Source of the DNA: JAAZIN01 sp964441025
GTDB lineage: Bacteria > Bacillota > Dethiobacteria > DTU022
Direction of reading: 5' to 3'
Length of the DNA stretch: 62,633 nt
NCBI GenBank assembly: GCA_964441025.1
Contig: CAYTXG010000011.1
Location: 1-62,633 of the forward strand
Within the stretch, counting starts at the first letter, position 1, and every line of letters starts with the position of its first letter. This document shows positions 8,465 to 16,567 of this stretch, in pieces. Position numbers and translations under genes: made by a program. The notes beneath the pieces were generated by a model. It worked only from the letters and a program-made list of their open reading frames with translations. It made no database searches and was not told the origin of the DNA.

Positions 8465-8894
8465 CCACGCCGGCTTTGTTTTGAAGGAGCAGATCAGGGA
8501 GCAGCTGGCAGCCAGGGGGGCGGAAGCTGCGGACTTTGGCACTTTCTGTGAGAACAGCGTTGATTATCCGGATATCGCTTTGCCGCTTGTAGAAGCTGTG
8601 GCTGCAGGCGACTTTTTACTGGGAATTTTGGTTTGCGGCACCGGTATCGGTATGACCATTGCGGCGAACAAATATCCCGGGATCAGGGCCGCCCTCTGCA
8701 GCGATACTTTTTCAGCCCGCTGCGCCCGCGAGCACAACAATGCCAATGTTCTAACCCTGGGGGCTAGGGTAATCGGATCAGGGCCGGCGCTGGAAATTGT
8801 GGATGTATTTTTGAAAAGCTCTTTTCAAGAGGGGCGGCACAGCCGCAGGGTGGAGAAGATCGCCCTTGTTGAGAGGCGTGGCCAAAGAACATAA
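8442..8894 (+). CDS. rpiB: Ribose-5-phosphate isomerase B
   Basis: Interconverts ribose 5-phosphate and ribulose 5-phosphate in the non-oxidative pentose phosphate pathway. 150 residues, normal for RpiB. Seen are the N-terminal GSDHAGF phosphate loop, the active-site CGTGIGM block and the CAREHNNANVL region. I chose the ATG at 8442, preceded by GGGGTGGAGAG, over longer in-frame starts that run into the phosphatase gene. It overlaps the end of that gene by 23 bases and precedes glyA, as in Bacillus (ywlF-glyA). Confidence 0.95.
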   Translation: MKIALGSDHAGFVLKEQIREQLAARGAEAADFGTFCENSVDYPDIALPLVEAVAAGDFLLGILVCGTGIGMTIAANKYPGIRAALCSDTFSARCAREHNNANVLTLGARVIGSGPALEIVDVFLKSSFQEGRHSRRVEKIALVERRGQRT

Positions 8895-8924
8895 CCGGGT
8901 AAGGGCCGGCGGAGGCTTGAAGCG

Positions 8925-10214
8925 ATGAGAGAAAAACACCATTTCAGCGAGCTGCAGAGAATCGATCCGGAAACGGCGGAGGCGATTGAAGCAGAGGAGA
9001 GGCGGCAGCAGGAGAGCCTTGAGCTCATTGCCTCGGAAAACCTTGTCAGCAGGGCAGTTTTACAGGCTCAGGGCTCGGTGCTGACCAACAAGTACGCCGA
9101 AGGATACCCCGGGGCGCGCTATTACGGCGGATGCGGCCATGCGGACAAGGTCGAGGTGCTGGCCCGCACCAGGGCAGGGCAGCTTTTCAAGGCCGATCAT
9201 GTTAATGTTCAGCCACACTCCGGCTCCTCGGCCAACATGGCTGTATTTTATGCCTTTTTAAAACCTGGTGATCGCATATTGGGGATGGATCTTGCCCATG
9301 GCGGGCACCTGACGCACGGCAGCCCGGTGAATGTTAGCGGAAATTTATACGAGGCGTATTCGTACGGAGTGGAGCCATGCAGCGGGCTGCTTGATATGGA
9401 GGAGGTCCGGCAAAAAGCGCTCCATGTGAGACCAAAGTTGATCATTGCAGGGGCCACCTCCTATCCGCGGCAGATTGACTTCGCCGCCTTTCAGGACATT
9501 GCCGGGGAAACCGGCGCCCTGTTGATGGCGGATATGGCTCACATTGCCGGCCTGGTAGCCGCCGGTCTCCACCCCAGCCCTGTTCCCCATGCCGCGGTGG
9601 TGACGACTACAACCCACAAAACGCTGCGGGGGCCGCGCGGCGGGATGATTCTCTGCCGCCGGGAGTATGCCCCGCTTATAGATAAGGCGGTTTTCCCGGG
9701 ATTGCAGGGAGGGCCGCTTATGCATGTGATCGCGGCCAAAGCTGTCTCTTTAAAAGAAGCGCAGTCAGCCGGCTTTGCAGCGTACCAGGCCCGCGTTGTG
9801 GAAAACGCGAAGACATTGGCCACGGGATTGATTGAAGAGGGCTTTAAGTTGGTTACCGGTGGTAGCGACACCCACCTTGTCCTTGTAGATCTTAGATCCA
9901 AGAAGATTACAGGGCTGGAAGCTGAGAGGCTGCTGGAGAGGATCGGAATCACCGCGAATAAAAATTCCATTCCCTTTGATCCGCTTAGCCCCCGGATAGC
10001 CAGCGGCCTGAGGCTGGGTACACCTGCAATTACCTCGCGCAATATGGGACCGCAGCAGATTGCCGTCATTGCGCAAATGATCAATGAAGCAATTATGTGC
10101 CGTTCCGACGAGAGAGTTCTCGGGGATCTGAAGCGCAGGGTAAGGACCCTTTGCCTTGACTTTCCTATTTTGGCCGGGTGGGATCTGGAAAGCATTGCTG
10201 AGAAACAAGCGTAG
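8925..10214 (+). CDS. glyA: Serine hydroxymethyltransferase
   Basis: PLP enzyme converting serine and tetrahydrofolate to glycine and methylene-tetrahydrofolate. 429 residues. Recognisable blocks are ASENLVSRAVL, the LTNKYAEGYPGARYYGGC substrate region, and the PLP lysine in TTTTHKTLRGPRGG (about residue 231). The ATG at 8925 follows a purine-rich GGCGGAGGC. It sits 30 bases after rpiB, in the same order as Bacillus. Confidence 0.97.
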   Translation: MREKHHFSELQRIDPETAEAIEAEERRQQESLELIASENLVSRAVLQAQGSVLTNKYAEGYPGARYYGGCGHADKVEVLARTRAGQLFKADHVNVQPHSGSSANMAVFYAFLKPGDRILGMDLAHGGHLTHGSPVNVSGNLYEAYSYGVEPCSGLLDMEEVRQKALHVRPKLIIAGATSYPRQIDFAAFQDIAGETGALLMADMAHIAGLVAAGLHPSPVPHAAVVTTTTHKTLRGPRGGMILCRREYAPLIDKAVFPGLQGGPLMHVIAAKAVSLKEAQSAGFAAYQARVVENAKTLATGLIEEGFKLVTGGSDTHLVLVDLRSKKITGLEAERLLERIGITANKNSIPFDPLSPRIASGLRLGTPAITSRNMGPQQIAVIAQMINEAIMCRSDERVLGDLKRRVRTLCLDFPILAGWDLESIAEKQA

Positions 10215-10251
10215 CAGAGCATATGTTGAACATTTAAAGGGGGTCGCTCCC

Positions 10252-10698
10252 ATGTCTGAGAGACCGGAGTGGGATCACTATTTTCTGGAGATTGCCAGGG
10301 TGGTGGCTTCGCGCTCCACCTGTTTGCGACGCCGTGTCGGTGCACTTCTCGTTTTGGAGAAACGGATCCTGGCTACGGGATACAATGGTGCTCCCACGGG
10401 CCTGAAGCACTGCGCGGAGACCGGCTGTCTCAGGGAGAAGCTGAATGTTCCTTCAGGCGAAAGGCATGAACTCTGCCGGGGTCTTCATGCGGAGCAGAAT
10501 GCCATTATTCAGGCCGCCGTAGACGGTGTGGCCATCAAGGGGGCCGCGCTCTACTGCACGCATTTTCCCTGTGTTGTCTGCTCAAAAATGCTGATCAATG
10601 CGGGGATCAGCCGCATATGCCTGTCGGAGAGCTACCCTGACGAACTGGCTCAGAATTTGTTGGACGAGGCCGGGGTGCTCATCAAATTTGTGGTATAG
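10252..10698 (+). CDS. dCMP/cytidine deaminase, ComEB type
   Basis: Zinc deaminase of the dCMP deaminase family, probably making dUMP for thymidylate synthesis. 148 residues. Zinc and catalytic residues are visible in LHAEQNAI (His and catalytic Glu) and PCVVCSKM (two Cys). A further Cys-rich insert (C-AETGC and the ELCRGLHAE region) is typical of dCMP deaminases, which bind extra zinc. The ATG at 10252 is 8 bases after AAAGGGGG. It lies 37 bases after glyA. In Bacillus the corresponding space is taken by upp and the atp operon. Confidence 0.9.
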   Translation: MSERPEWDHYFLEIARVVASRSTCLRRRVGALLVLEKRILATGYNGAPTGLKHCAETGCLREKLNVPSGERHELCRGLHAEQNAIIQAAVDGVAIKGAALYCTHFPCVVCSKMLINAGISRICLSESYPDELAQNLLDEAGVLIKFVV

Positions 10699-10899
10699 AG
10701 TTGAATTCTGCCCGCCCAACTGAGGTTGTGCTGTGATGGAGGGTGCAAATAACAGGCGGGGTGCCGTCTAAAATGTCCTGAAGGGGAAACAGGTTTTCGG
10801 GGAGTCAACCTTTCAGCCGGCGGAGCTGATTCGTAGGGATAATCAGTAGATGCAGGGGTAATAATATCCTTAGCTTCCTCTAGAAGGGAGGCGCCGCCG
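10699..10899 (+). other. Intergenic leader before ywmB, no gene seen
   Basis: 201 bases between the deaminase and ywmB. It can form local hairpins, for example AGGTT with AACCT and TGATT with AATCA, but I match it to no riboswitch family, see no coding signal, and see no convincing terminator. Confidence 0.4.
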
Positions 10900-11541
10900 G
10901 TGCCCCTGCGCATTCTAGTTATATCACTGCTGCTTTTGGGATTGTCTATTTTGCCCTCTCACGGAGCGGATAAAATAAAAGAACCCTGGTTTGAATTGGA
11001 AAAAGGGTTAAAGCTTTGCGGTGTTGAAAACATCCTCTATCAGACGTATTGCTTTATTGGTGAAGATGACCGGGAAAGGGTGATCAGTTCCTTCAGTTCT
11101 GACCCTCTTCACAGTGGCATGGCGCCGCCTGCGTGCGCCTGGTCCATGCAGCCCGGCTATGAAAATGGGGAGATTCTGCTGGGCATCTGCGGTACCGACC
11201 TGCAGGGCTGTGCTGATTTATGGGAGCGGTTGGAAATGACTATTGGCCGCTGTGCAGCAGGCAGTTCCAGGAGTTGGGGCGTGGAGGGCTATCTGAGCGG
11301 CGATCCAGATCTACTGGACCTGGGGAGGGGCCTGATCGAAGCGTTGGGCGGCCGCCTGCAGAGTACGTATGTTAACGGCAGGATGGTGCAGCTGGCGGCT
11401 TATCTCTCCTGGGCTGGAGAGGGGCTCCCCCTGGATGGAGGACAGGTCAACTTGCTTCTCGAGCTCTACCGCAGCACCGCCCCGGCCGGTAGAGTGAGAG
11501 CCCGCCTGGGTATACCGGTTTTGCATTCAACTGCTTTTTAG
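10900..11541 (+). CDS. ywmB: YwmB-like secreted protein
   Basis: A 213-residue protein of unknown function with an N-terminal signal peptide (hydrophobic residues 3-20, likely cleavage near SHGA at about 20-23). It is assigned to the YwmB/DUF1779 family mainly by position directly upstream of murA and spoIID, as in Bacillus, and by similar length and export. Seven or so cysteines lie in the mature part, unusual for an exported protein. The start is the GTG at 10900 with AGAAGGGAGG at 10882-10891. It is probably in the murA operon. Confidence 0.7.
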   Translation: MPLRILVISLLLLGLSILPSHGADKIKEPWFELEKGLKLCGVENILYQTYCFIGEDDRERVISSFSSDPLHSGMAPPACAWSMQPGYENGEILLGICGTDLQGCADLWERLEMTIGRCAAGSSRSWGVEGYLSGDPDLLDLGRGLIEALGGRLQSTYVNGRMVQLAAYLSWAGEGLPLDGGQVNLLLELYRSTAPAGRVRARLGIPVLHSTAF

Positions 11542-11567
11542 ACTTGTTATGGGAAAGGAACGGCGCC

Positions 11568-12860
11568 ATGGATGGTCTTCTGATCCGGGGGGGCATCCCC
11601 CTCCGGGGGAAGGTGCGGGCCAACGGCTCGAAAAATGCTTCGCTCCCCATTATTGCATCCACACTTCTTACTGGCGAGACTGCATTTGTTGAAGGGGTTC
11701 CCGATCTGCTTGACGTCCGCACCATGATCGCAGTTCTTGAGAACCTGGGAGCTGTTGTCGATTATCGGCAAGAGCAGGGTCTTCTGCAGATATCCGCAGC
11801 TGATCTGCGGCAGGCAGCGCTGCCTGCCGACCTGGTCGGTCGGATGAGAGCATCTTTCCTGGTTTTGGGCCCGCTGCTTGCCCGGAAAAAGAAGGTGCGC
11901 CTTCCCCTGCCGGGTGGTTGCGCTATCGGAACCCGCCCTGTTGACCTGCACCTGAAAGGGCTTGCAGCCATGGGAGCACGTTTTAATATCGTCAACGGCT
12001 GTGTCGAGGGGATCACTGCGGGCCTCCGGGGGGCGAAGATCTACCTTGATTTTCCCAGCGTAGGCGCAACGGAAAACGTGATCATGGCGGCGGCTCTGGC
12101 CAGGGGCAAGACAATTTTGGAAAACGCGGCGACAGAACCGGAGATCGTTGATCTGGCCAATTGTCTGAACAGTATGGGGGCCCGGATTGTTGGCGCCGGG
12201 ACGGCGCGAATAAGGATCGAAGGGGTTTCCGAGCTGTGCGGCACCCGCCACGCGGTTATTCCCGATCGCATCGAGGCAGGGACGCTCCTTCTGGCCGGCA
12301 TCGTCACGGGCGGCGATGTGATCGTGGAGAATGTTTTACCTGATCATCTCAAATCGCTCCTGGCAAAACTGGTGGAGGCAGGCGCCGCTGTTGAAGAGGT
12401 AGGCCCTTTCGCGGTGAGAGCCGCAGCCGGCGGGCGGACCAAGGCAGTTGATCTGAAAACCCTTCCTTATCCCGGGTTTTCCACTGATCTGCAGCCCCAG
12501 TTCATGACCCTGCTGGCTCTTTCCGAGGGCACCTCCATGGTTGTGGAGACGGTTTTTGAAAACCGCTTTCGCCATATCAAAAGTTTGAACATCATGGGGG
12601 CGCAGATTCAGGCGGAGGGGCGCCACGCAGTTGTCCAGGGCCGGCCTTATCTCACCGGGGCACCTGTCATAGCGCCCGATCTCAGGGGCGCCGCTGCACT
12701 GCTGTTGGCCGGTCTGGCAGCGCGGGGGGAAACGGAGCTGTACGGGGTGCGTCATCTCTGGCGCGGTCACTGCGGCCTTGAAGCGAGGCTGGGCTTGCTT
12801 GGCGCACGCATCGAGCAGGTCATAGAGCAGCCCGAACAGGCGCTTGGCGCGGGGAGCTGA
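11568..12860 (+). CDS. murA: UDP-N-acetylglucosamine 1-carboxyvinyltransferase
   Basis: First committed step of peptidoglycan synthesis: transfers enolpyruvate from PEP to UDP-GlcNAc. 430 residues. The catalytic cysteine lies in LPGGCAIGTRPVDLH (about residue 119), the N-terminal GSKNASLPIIA loop is present, and YPGFSTDLQPQFM is the C-terminal active-site block. Cys in the loop predicts fosfomycin sensitivity. I take the ATG at 11568 with AAAGGAA upstream; a TTG at 11544 is also in frame but lacks a ribosome site. It is followed by a terminator and then spoIID. Confidence 0.96.
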   Translation: MDGLLIRGGIPLRGKVRANGSKNASLPIIASTLLTGETAFVEGVPDLLDVRTMIAVLENLGAVVDYRQEQGLLQISAADLRQAALPADLVGRMRASFLVLGPLLARKKKVRLPLPGGCAIGTRPVDLHLKGLAAMGARFNIVNGCVEGITAGLRGAKIYLDFPSVGATENVIMAAALARGKTILENAATEPEIVDLANCLNSMGARIVGAGTARIRIEGVSELCGTRHAVIPDRIEAGTLLLAGIVTGGDVIVENVLPDHLKSLLAKLVEAGAAVEEVGPFAVRAAAGGRTKAVDLKTLPYPGFSTDLQPQFMTLLALSEGTSMVVETVFENRFRHIKSLNIMGAQIQAEGRHAVVQGRPYLTGAPVIAPDLRGAAALLLAGLAARGETELYGVRHLWRGHCGLEARLGLLGARIEQVIEQPEQALGAGS

Positions 12861-12897
12861 ACAGGACAGCGGGGCTATGGGAATAATGATCGGGCCG

Positions 12898-12920
12898 GGG
12901 CGGCGATTACCGCCCTTTTT
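12898..12920 (+). terminator. Intrinsic terminator after murA
   Basis: Stem GGGCGG/CCGCCC with a six-base loop, followed directly by five T. It lies 38 bases after the murA stop. Confidence 0.8.
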
Positions 12921-13155
12921 CAAGCACATCATGTTGCCGGAAGGGCATTACTCCCCGGGATCAATAAGCATATAGGCCCGTCTCCCGCCTCTCCCTGCAG
13001 CTTTGCCCGGGCATATTTTCTTTTAGGTTCGGCAGCTCCACCCTGTGGGATCTGCCGCGGCCCCGGTTAGAGTTTGTTGTGGAAAAGCAGTCGGCGCCGT
13101 AAAGGGATCTATCCTTCCTTCTTCAAAAAAGCCTATACTCCGGTAATGAAAGAAA
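12921..13155 (+). other. Untranslated stretch between murA terminator and spoIID
   Basis: About 235 bases with no recognisable gene. An open frame from 13074 runs into spoIID, but it has no ribosome site or family similarity before residue 47. The right end contains the sigma-E-like promoter. Confidence 0.45.
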
Positions 13156-13184
13156 TCATAAAAAATAAGCTGATCTCATATATT
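13156..13184 (+). promoter_or_regulatory. Possible sigma-E promoter of spoIID
   Basis: TCATAAA (13156-13162), 14-base spacer, CATATATT (13177-13184). This fits the mother-cell sigma-E consensus KMATATT/CATACAMT at five of seven and six of eight positions. It ends 27 bases before the spoIID start. The region is AT-rich, so chance is possible. Confidence 0.35.
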
Positions 13185-13211
13185 ATGATGAAATCAGCAA
13201 GCCGGAGGATT

Positions 13212-14228
13212 ATGATGACCCGCAAAGCGGTCCTGCTATTTTTTGCCCTTGTCCTTGTAGTGATCATGCTTCCCGCCCTGGTGGTCTCCCTGGGTTTCTT
13301 GACGGGAGAGCCCTCCGGTGAGATTAACGGCTGTCCGGAGGGAGAGTTAGAGGGCAGGGGGGAAGCTCGTGTCCAGCTTCACCTTTACAGGAGCGACAGG
13401 CAGGAAGTTGTCGTTATGGAGCTGGATGAGTATCTTGAAGGCGTACTCCTGGCCGAAATGCCCTCCTCCTTTGAGATGGAGGCGCTTAAAGCTCAGGCTG
13501 TTGTCGCCCGCACCTACGCACTGCACCAGATGCGCTCCCTTGGCGGCGGCGGCTGCAGCAAATCCACCCATCCCGCCGATATCTGTTCAGACAGCACCCA
13601 CTGCCAGGCCTGGAAAGATCCCGCTGAAGCCATTACGGAATGGGGCTCCGGGGGCAAGGACTTTCTTGAGCGGATCAGGCAGGCAATTGCCGAAACTTCG
13701 GGGGAGGCGGTTTGCTACCAGGGTAAATTGATTGAAGCGGTCTATCACTCCACCTGCGGCGGCAGAACAGAAGCCTCGCACGCACTCTGGAGCGGCGGCC
13801 CTTTGCCTTACCTGCAGAGCATTGACTGCCCCTACTGCAAGCATTCGCCGCATTATCGCAGTGAGATCCTGATCCCCTTTGCAGAACTGGCGGAGGCTCT
13901 GCATCAGGATATCGCTCTGCCCGCCACTTCCGGCGGGCGGCCGCCCCTGGAGGTTGCCGGCGAAACACCGGGAGGCAGAGTGGCAACGCTGCGGGTAAAT
14001 GGAACACTCATGGAAGGGAAAGAGCTTCGCTGCCTGCTGAACCTGCCCTCAACGGCCCTGACCTGGGAAATAAGGGAGGGTGGCCTGCTCATGCACACCC
14101 GCGGCCGGGGACACGGTGTGGGCCTCTGCCAGTACGGGGCGGATGGAGCGGCCAGGAAGGGCAAGGACTATCTTCAGATCATCCTGTTTTACTATCCGGG
14201 AACTGAAGTGATCAAGTTTATTCCTTGA
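13212..14228 (+). CDS. spoIID: Stage II sporulation protein D
   Basis: Lytic transglycosylase of the engulfment DMP complex that cuts glycan strands at the septum. 338 residues with an N-terminal membrane anchor (about 5-28). The family blocks are DEYLEGVLLAEMPSSFEMEA (near 73-92), LKAQAVVARTYA, and YHSTCGGRTE near 178-187, with the late GRGHGVGLCQYGA motif. The likely catalytic acid is the Glu in LAEMPSSF. The start is one of two tandem ATGs (13212/13215) following GGAGG at 13204-13208. The neighbours match Bacillus (murA, spoIID, spoIIQ). Confidence 0.94.
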   Translation: MMTRKAVLLFFALVLVVIMLPALVVSLGFLTGEPSGEINGCPEGELEGRGEARVQLHLYRSDRQEVVVMELDEYLEGVLLAEMPSSFEMEALKAQAVVARTYALHQMRSLGGGGCSKSTHPADICSDSTHCQAWKDPAEAITEWGSGGKDFLERIRQAIAETSGEAVCYQGKLIEAVYHSTCGGRTEASHALWSGGPLPYLQSIDCPYCKHSPHYRSEILIPFAELAEALHQDIALPATSGGRPPLEVAGETPGGRVATLRVNGTLMEGKELRCLLNLPSTALTWEIREGGLLMHTRGRGHGVGLCQYGADGAARKGKDYLQIILFYYPGTEVIKFIP

Positions 14229-14230
14229 CC

Positions 14231-14258
14231 GTATATTTTTACCTCTAATGGAGAGAAT
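14231..14258 (+). promoter_or_regulatory. Putative sigma-F promoter of the spoIIQ-like gene
   Basis: GTATA (14231-14235), 14-base spacer, GGAGAGAAT (14250-14258). Both elements match the forespore sigma-F consensus (GYWTA; GGNNANANT) at every fixed position. It ends 20 bases before the ATG. Bacillus spoIIQ is a sigma-F gene. Confidence 0.6.
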
Positions 14259-14278
14259 ACCATTGGAGGTGAGCGGTT

Positions 14279-15073
14279 ATGGCGTCTCCCAAAAAAGAGA
14301 GCCGGCCGATTAAAATATTCTGGACAAAATTCACCCGAAAATCTTATGTCTTAATCAAGAAAATAAAAGGCATTGTCCCCGTTCTGCTTCTACCGTTGAA
14401 ATCACTGAAGGATGCGTACCAACAGTGGCCGCGCTTACTTCAGATAGGCTCCATTTACCTCTTAGCGCTGATCCTGGCCGGGGCGATTTATCTATGGCGC
14501 TCGGCCCAGCTGCGGACGATAAACCCTTACACCGATAAAATTATATTCGCAGAGATTGAAGAGGGCATCTTGCCCGGGATGGAGGGCGGCAATCCGGTAC
14601 TGAAGGAGCCTGGTGATACTGCAGCCGTTGAACCGGCAATTACCGGGCCGGAAGTGCAGCCTCCCGAGCCTTTACCCCAACCGGTTTGGCCTGTGCAGGG
14701 GAAAGTCCTCCGGAAATTTGACGACAGCTGTCTGGAATCACTTGCGCCCCTGGACTATGTCAGGCGGCGCAAGTGCAAATGGATAGAGATTGAGGCGGCG
14801 CCGGGGGCGGAGATCGGCTCCATGCTCGCCGGCTCAGTGGAAAAGATCATAGGCGCCGGTTACCCGGGGCGGGCTTTGAAGATAAGGCACGACAACGGGC
14901 TGGTGGCTTACTATGCGGCTATGGATGAAATCAGGGTTGTCGAGGGGCAGAGGGTTCAATGCGGGGAAAATATTGGTACAGTCAGGCAGGATGACGAAAC
15001 AGCCCTTGCTTACCTCTACCTTGAAATATGGCAGGAGGGCAGACGGATTGATCCTGAAGCCGTTCTTCCCTGA
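14279..15073 (+). CDS. spoIIQ: SpoIIQ-like protein with degenerate LytM (M23) domain
   Basis: Forespore membrane protein proposed to bridge the intermembrane space with SpoIIIAH during engulfment. 264 residues: a basic N-terminus, one membrane segment (about 55-73), a Pro-rich linker and a LytM domain from about 140. The zinc ligands of active M23 enzymes are missing: the usual HLHFE is YLYLEIW, and no H-x3-D pair is seen. So it is likely a structural, non-enzymatic member, as reported for Bacillus SpoIIQ. The start is the ATG at 14279 with TTGGAGGTG upstream. Position between spoIID and spoIIID supports the name. Confidence 0.8.
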   Translation: MASPKKESRPIKIFWTKFTRKSYVLIKKIKGIVPVLLLPLKSLKDAYQQWPRLLQIGSIYLLALILAGAIYLWRSAQLRTINPYTDKIIFAEIEEGILPGMEGGNPVLKEPGDTAAVEPAITGPEVQPPEPLPQPVWPVQGKVLRKFDDSCLESLAPLDYVRRRKCKWIEIEAAPGAEIGSMLAGSVEKIIGAGYPGRALKIRHDNGLVAYYAAMDEIRVVEGQRVQCGENIGTVRQDDETALAYLYLEIWQEGRRIDPEAVLP

Positions 15074-15103
15074 GGGCTGCCCCCCCAAGTGACTCTCCTC
15101 CGG

Positions 15104-15132
15104 TTATTTTTTGAGCGCTTCTCACATATAAT
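15104..15132 (+). promoter_or_regulatory. Putative sigma-E promoter of spoIIID
   Basis: TTATTTT (15104-15110), 14-base spacer, CATATAAT (15125-15132). The -10 matches the sigma-E CATACAMT at seven of eight positions and the -35 KMATATT at five of seven. It lies 34 bases before the GTG start. Bacillus spoIIID depends on sigma-E. Confidence 0.5.
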
Positions 15133-15166
15133 TTAGCGGAGTTGAAGACAAAGGGGGCCCTGCGCG

Positions 15167-15430
15167 GTGCATGATTATATCTATCACCGGGTTCTGGAGA
15201 TCAGCGACTACATTCTCAAGACAGAAGCAACTGTAAGGCAGGTTGCGCGTAACTTCGGAGTGAGCAAAAGCACCGTCCATAAGGATGTTACCGAGCGTTT
15301 ACCGCAGATCAATCGCCACCTGGCACGGCAGATCAAGAAAATTCTGGACAAGAATAAGGCAGAACGCCATTTGCGCGGCGGTGAAGCCACCCGCCGCAAG
15401 TATCTTTCACTAAGAGAAAAAGTTCAGTAA
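15167..15430 (+). CDS. spoIIID: Sporulation transcription regulator SpoIIID
   Basis: Small mother-cell DNA-binding protein that activates or represses sigma-E genes. 87 residues, near the normal length. The central helix-turn-helix is clear (TVRQVARNFGVSKSTVHKDV), with the family blocks ERLPQIN and RHLRGGEATRRKY and a basic C-terminal helix. The start is the GTG at 15167 with AAAGGGGG at 15150-15157. It is followed by mbl, exactly as in Bacillus. Confidence 0.96.
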   Translation: MHDYIYHRVLEISDYILKTEATVRQVARNFGVSKSTVHKDVTERLPQINRHLARQIKKILDKNKAERHLRGGEATRRKYLSLREKVQ

Positions 15431-15535
15431 ATTCTGCTGGACAAAAAGGGGAAAGATTGTTTAATGTTGAATAGATTAACAAAGGGTGGACAAATAGCTT
15501 TCGCGCCATTGAAAACTGGTGGGGGAGGTTGGACG

Positions 15536-16564
15536 ATGGCTTTATCAACCGATATAGGCATCGATCTGGGAACAGCGACCATCCTGGTCTATGTTCGCGG
15601 CAAGGGAATTGTCCTGAATGAGCCTGCGGTGGTGGCTATTGAACAGCAGACGGAAAGGGTGCTGGCTGTTGGTGCGGCAGCCCAGAAGATGTTGGGACGG
15701 ACCCCGGGCAATATCATTGCGCTGCGCCCTCTGCGTGAAGGGGTCATCGCCGATTTTGACAATACCGAGGTGATGCTGAGGCATTATCTGTCCATGGCCC
15801 TGGAGAGAAGACGCCTGCTGCGCCCCCGGGTGGTGGTATGTATTCCCACGCGGAGCACTTCAGTGGAGCAGAAAGCGGTTCTCGAAGCCATTTCCCGCAC
15901 CGGGGCTCGTGAAACTATTTTAATTGAAGAGCCCAGGGCAGCGGCGCTTGGCGCCGGTCTAAATATATTTGAGCCCTACGGGAATATGGTTGTTGATATA
16001 GGTGGGGGGACATGCGATATAGCCGTTCTCTCCATGGGTGAAATAGTTGAAAGCGCCAGTGTGCGTATTGGCGGAGACAGATTTGATGAAGCCATTATCC
16101 GGTATATTAAAACAGAATTCAATATCCTTGTCGGAGAACGGACCGCAGAATCATTGAAAACCACCATTGGATCAGCACATCCTGAAAGCCGCCATCTCCA
16201 GGCAGAAATCCGCGGGCGCGACCTTGTTACGGGCCTGCCCCGTTCTGTGGCCCTGACCTCGAGACAGGTGGTGCAGGCCCTGGAGGATCCCCTTCAGGCC
16301 ATTCTACAGGGAATCAAGCGGGTGCTGGAGAGAACGCCGCCTGAACTGGCCGGAGACATTATTGATAAAGGGATCATTCTTTCCGGGGGCGGCGCCCTGC
16401 TCGATGGATTTACCCGATTTTTGAGCCAGGAAACGGGGGTGCCTTTCTACCTGGCAGAAGATCCAATCAGCTGTGTGGTCAAGGGGACTGCCCTGGCTTT
16501 TGAGAATATGGGACTCTTAGGGGAATCGCTGCTCTCCAGCCGTAAAATCAGCGCCGCCAATTGA
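15536..16564 (+). CDS. mbl: MreB-family actin homologue, Mbl type
   Basis: Cytoskeletal ATPase that guides lateral cell-wall synthesis. 342 residues. The actin-fold ATP-binding loops are visible: DIGIDLGTATILVYV (phosphate 1), VVDIGGGTCDIAVLS (phosphate 2) and ILSGGGALLDGF (adenosine). The start is the ATG at 15536 after GGGGGAGG at 15521-15528; the frame extends upstream to 15464 without similarity. Its place after spoIIID favours Mbl over MreB, although sequence alone does not separate them. It abuts the PHP gene. Confidence 0.93.
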   Translation: MALSTDIGIDLGTATILVYVRGKGIVLNEPAVVAIEQQTERVLAVGAAAQKMLGRTPGNIIALRPLREGVIADFDNTEVMLRHYLSMALERRRLLRPRVVVCIPTRSTSVEQKAVLEAISRTGARETILIEEPRAAALGAGLNIFEPYGNMVVDIGGGTCDIAVLSMGEIVESASVRIGGDRFDEAIIRYIKTEFNILVGERTAESLKTTIGSAHPESRHLQAEIRGRDLVTGLPRSVALTSRQVVQALEDPLQAILQGIKRVLERTPPELAGDIIDKGIILSGGGALLDGFTRFLSQETGVPFYLAEDPISCVVKGTALAFENMGLLGESLLSSRKISAAN

Positions 16565-16567
16565 TTG

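Noticed and set aside
10699..10899. Riboswitch before ywmB
   Set aside because: Compared with recalled cores of cobalamin, glycine, THF, T-box, c-di-GMP and ykoK types; none matched.
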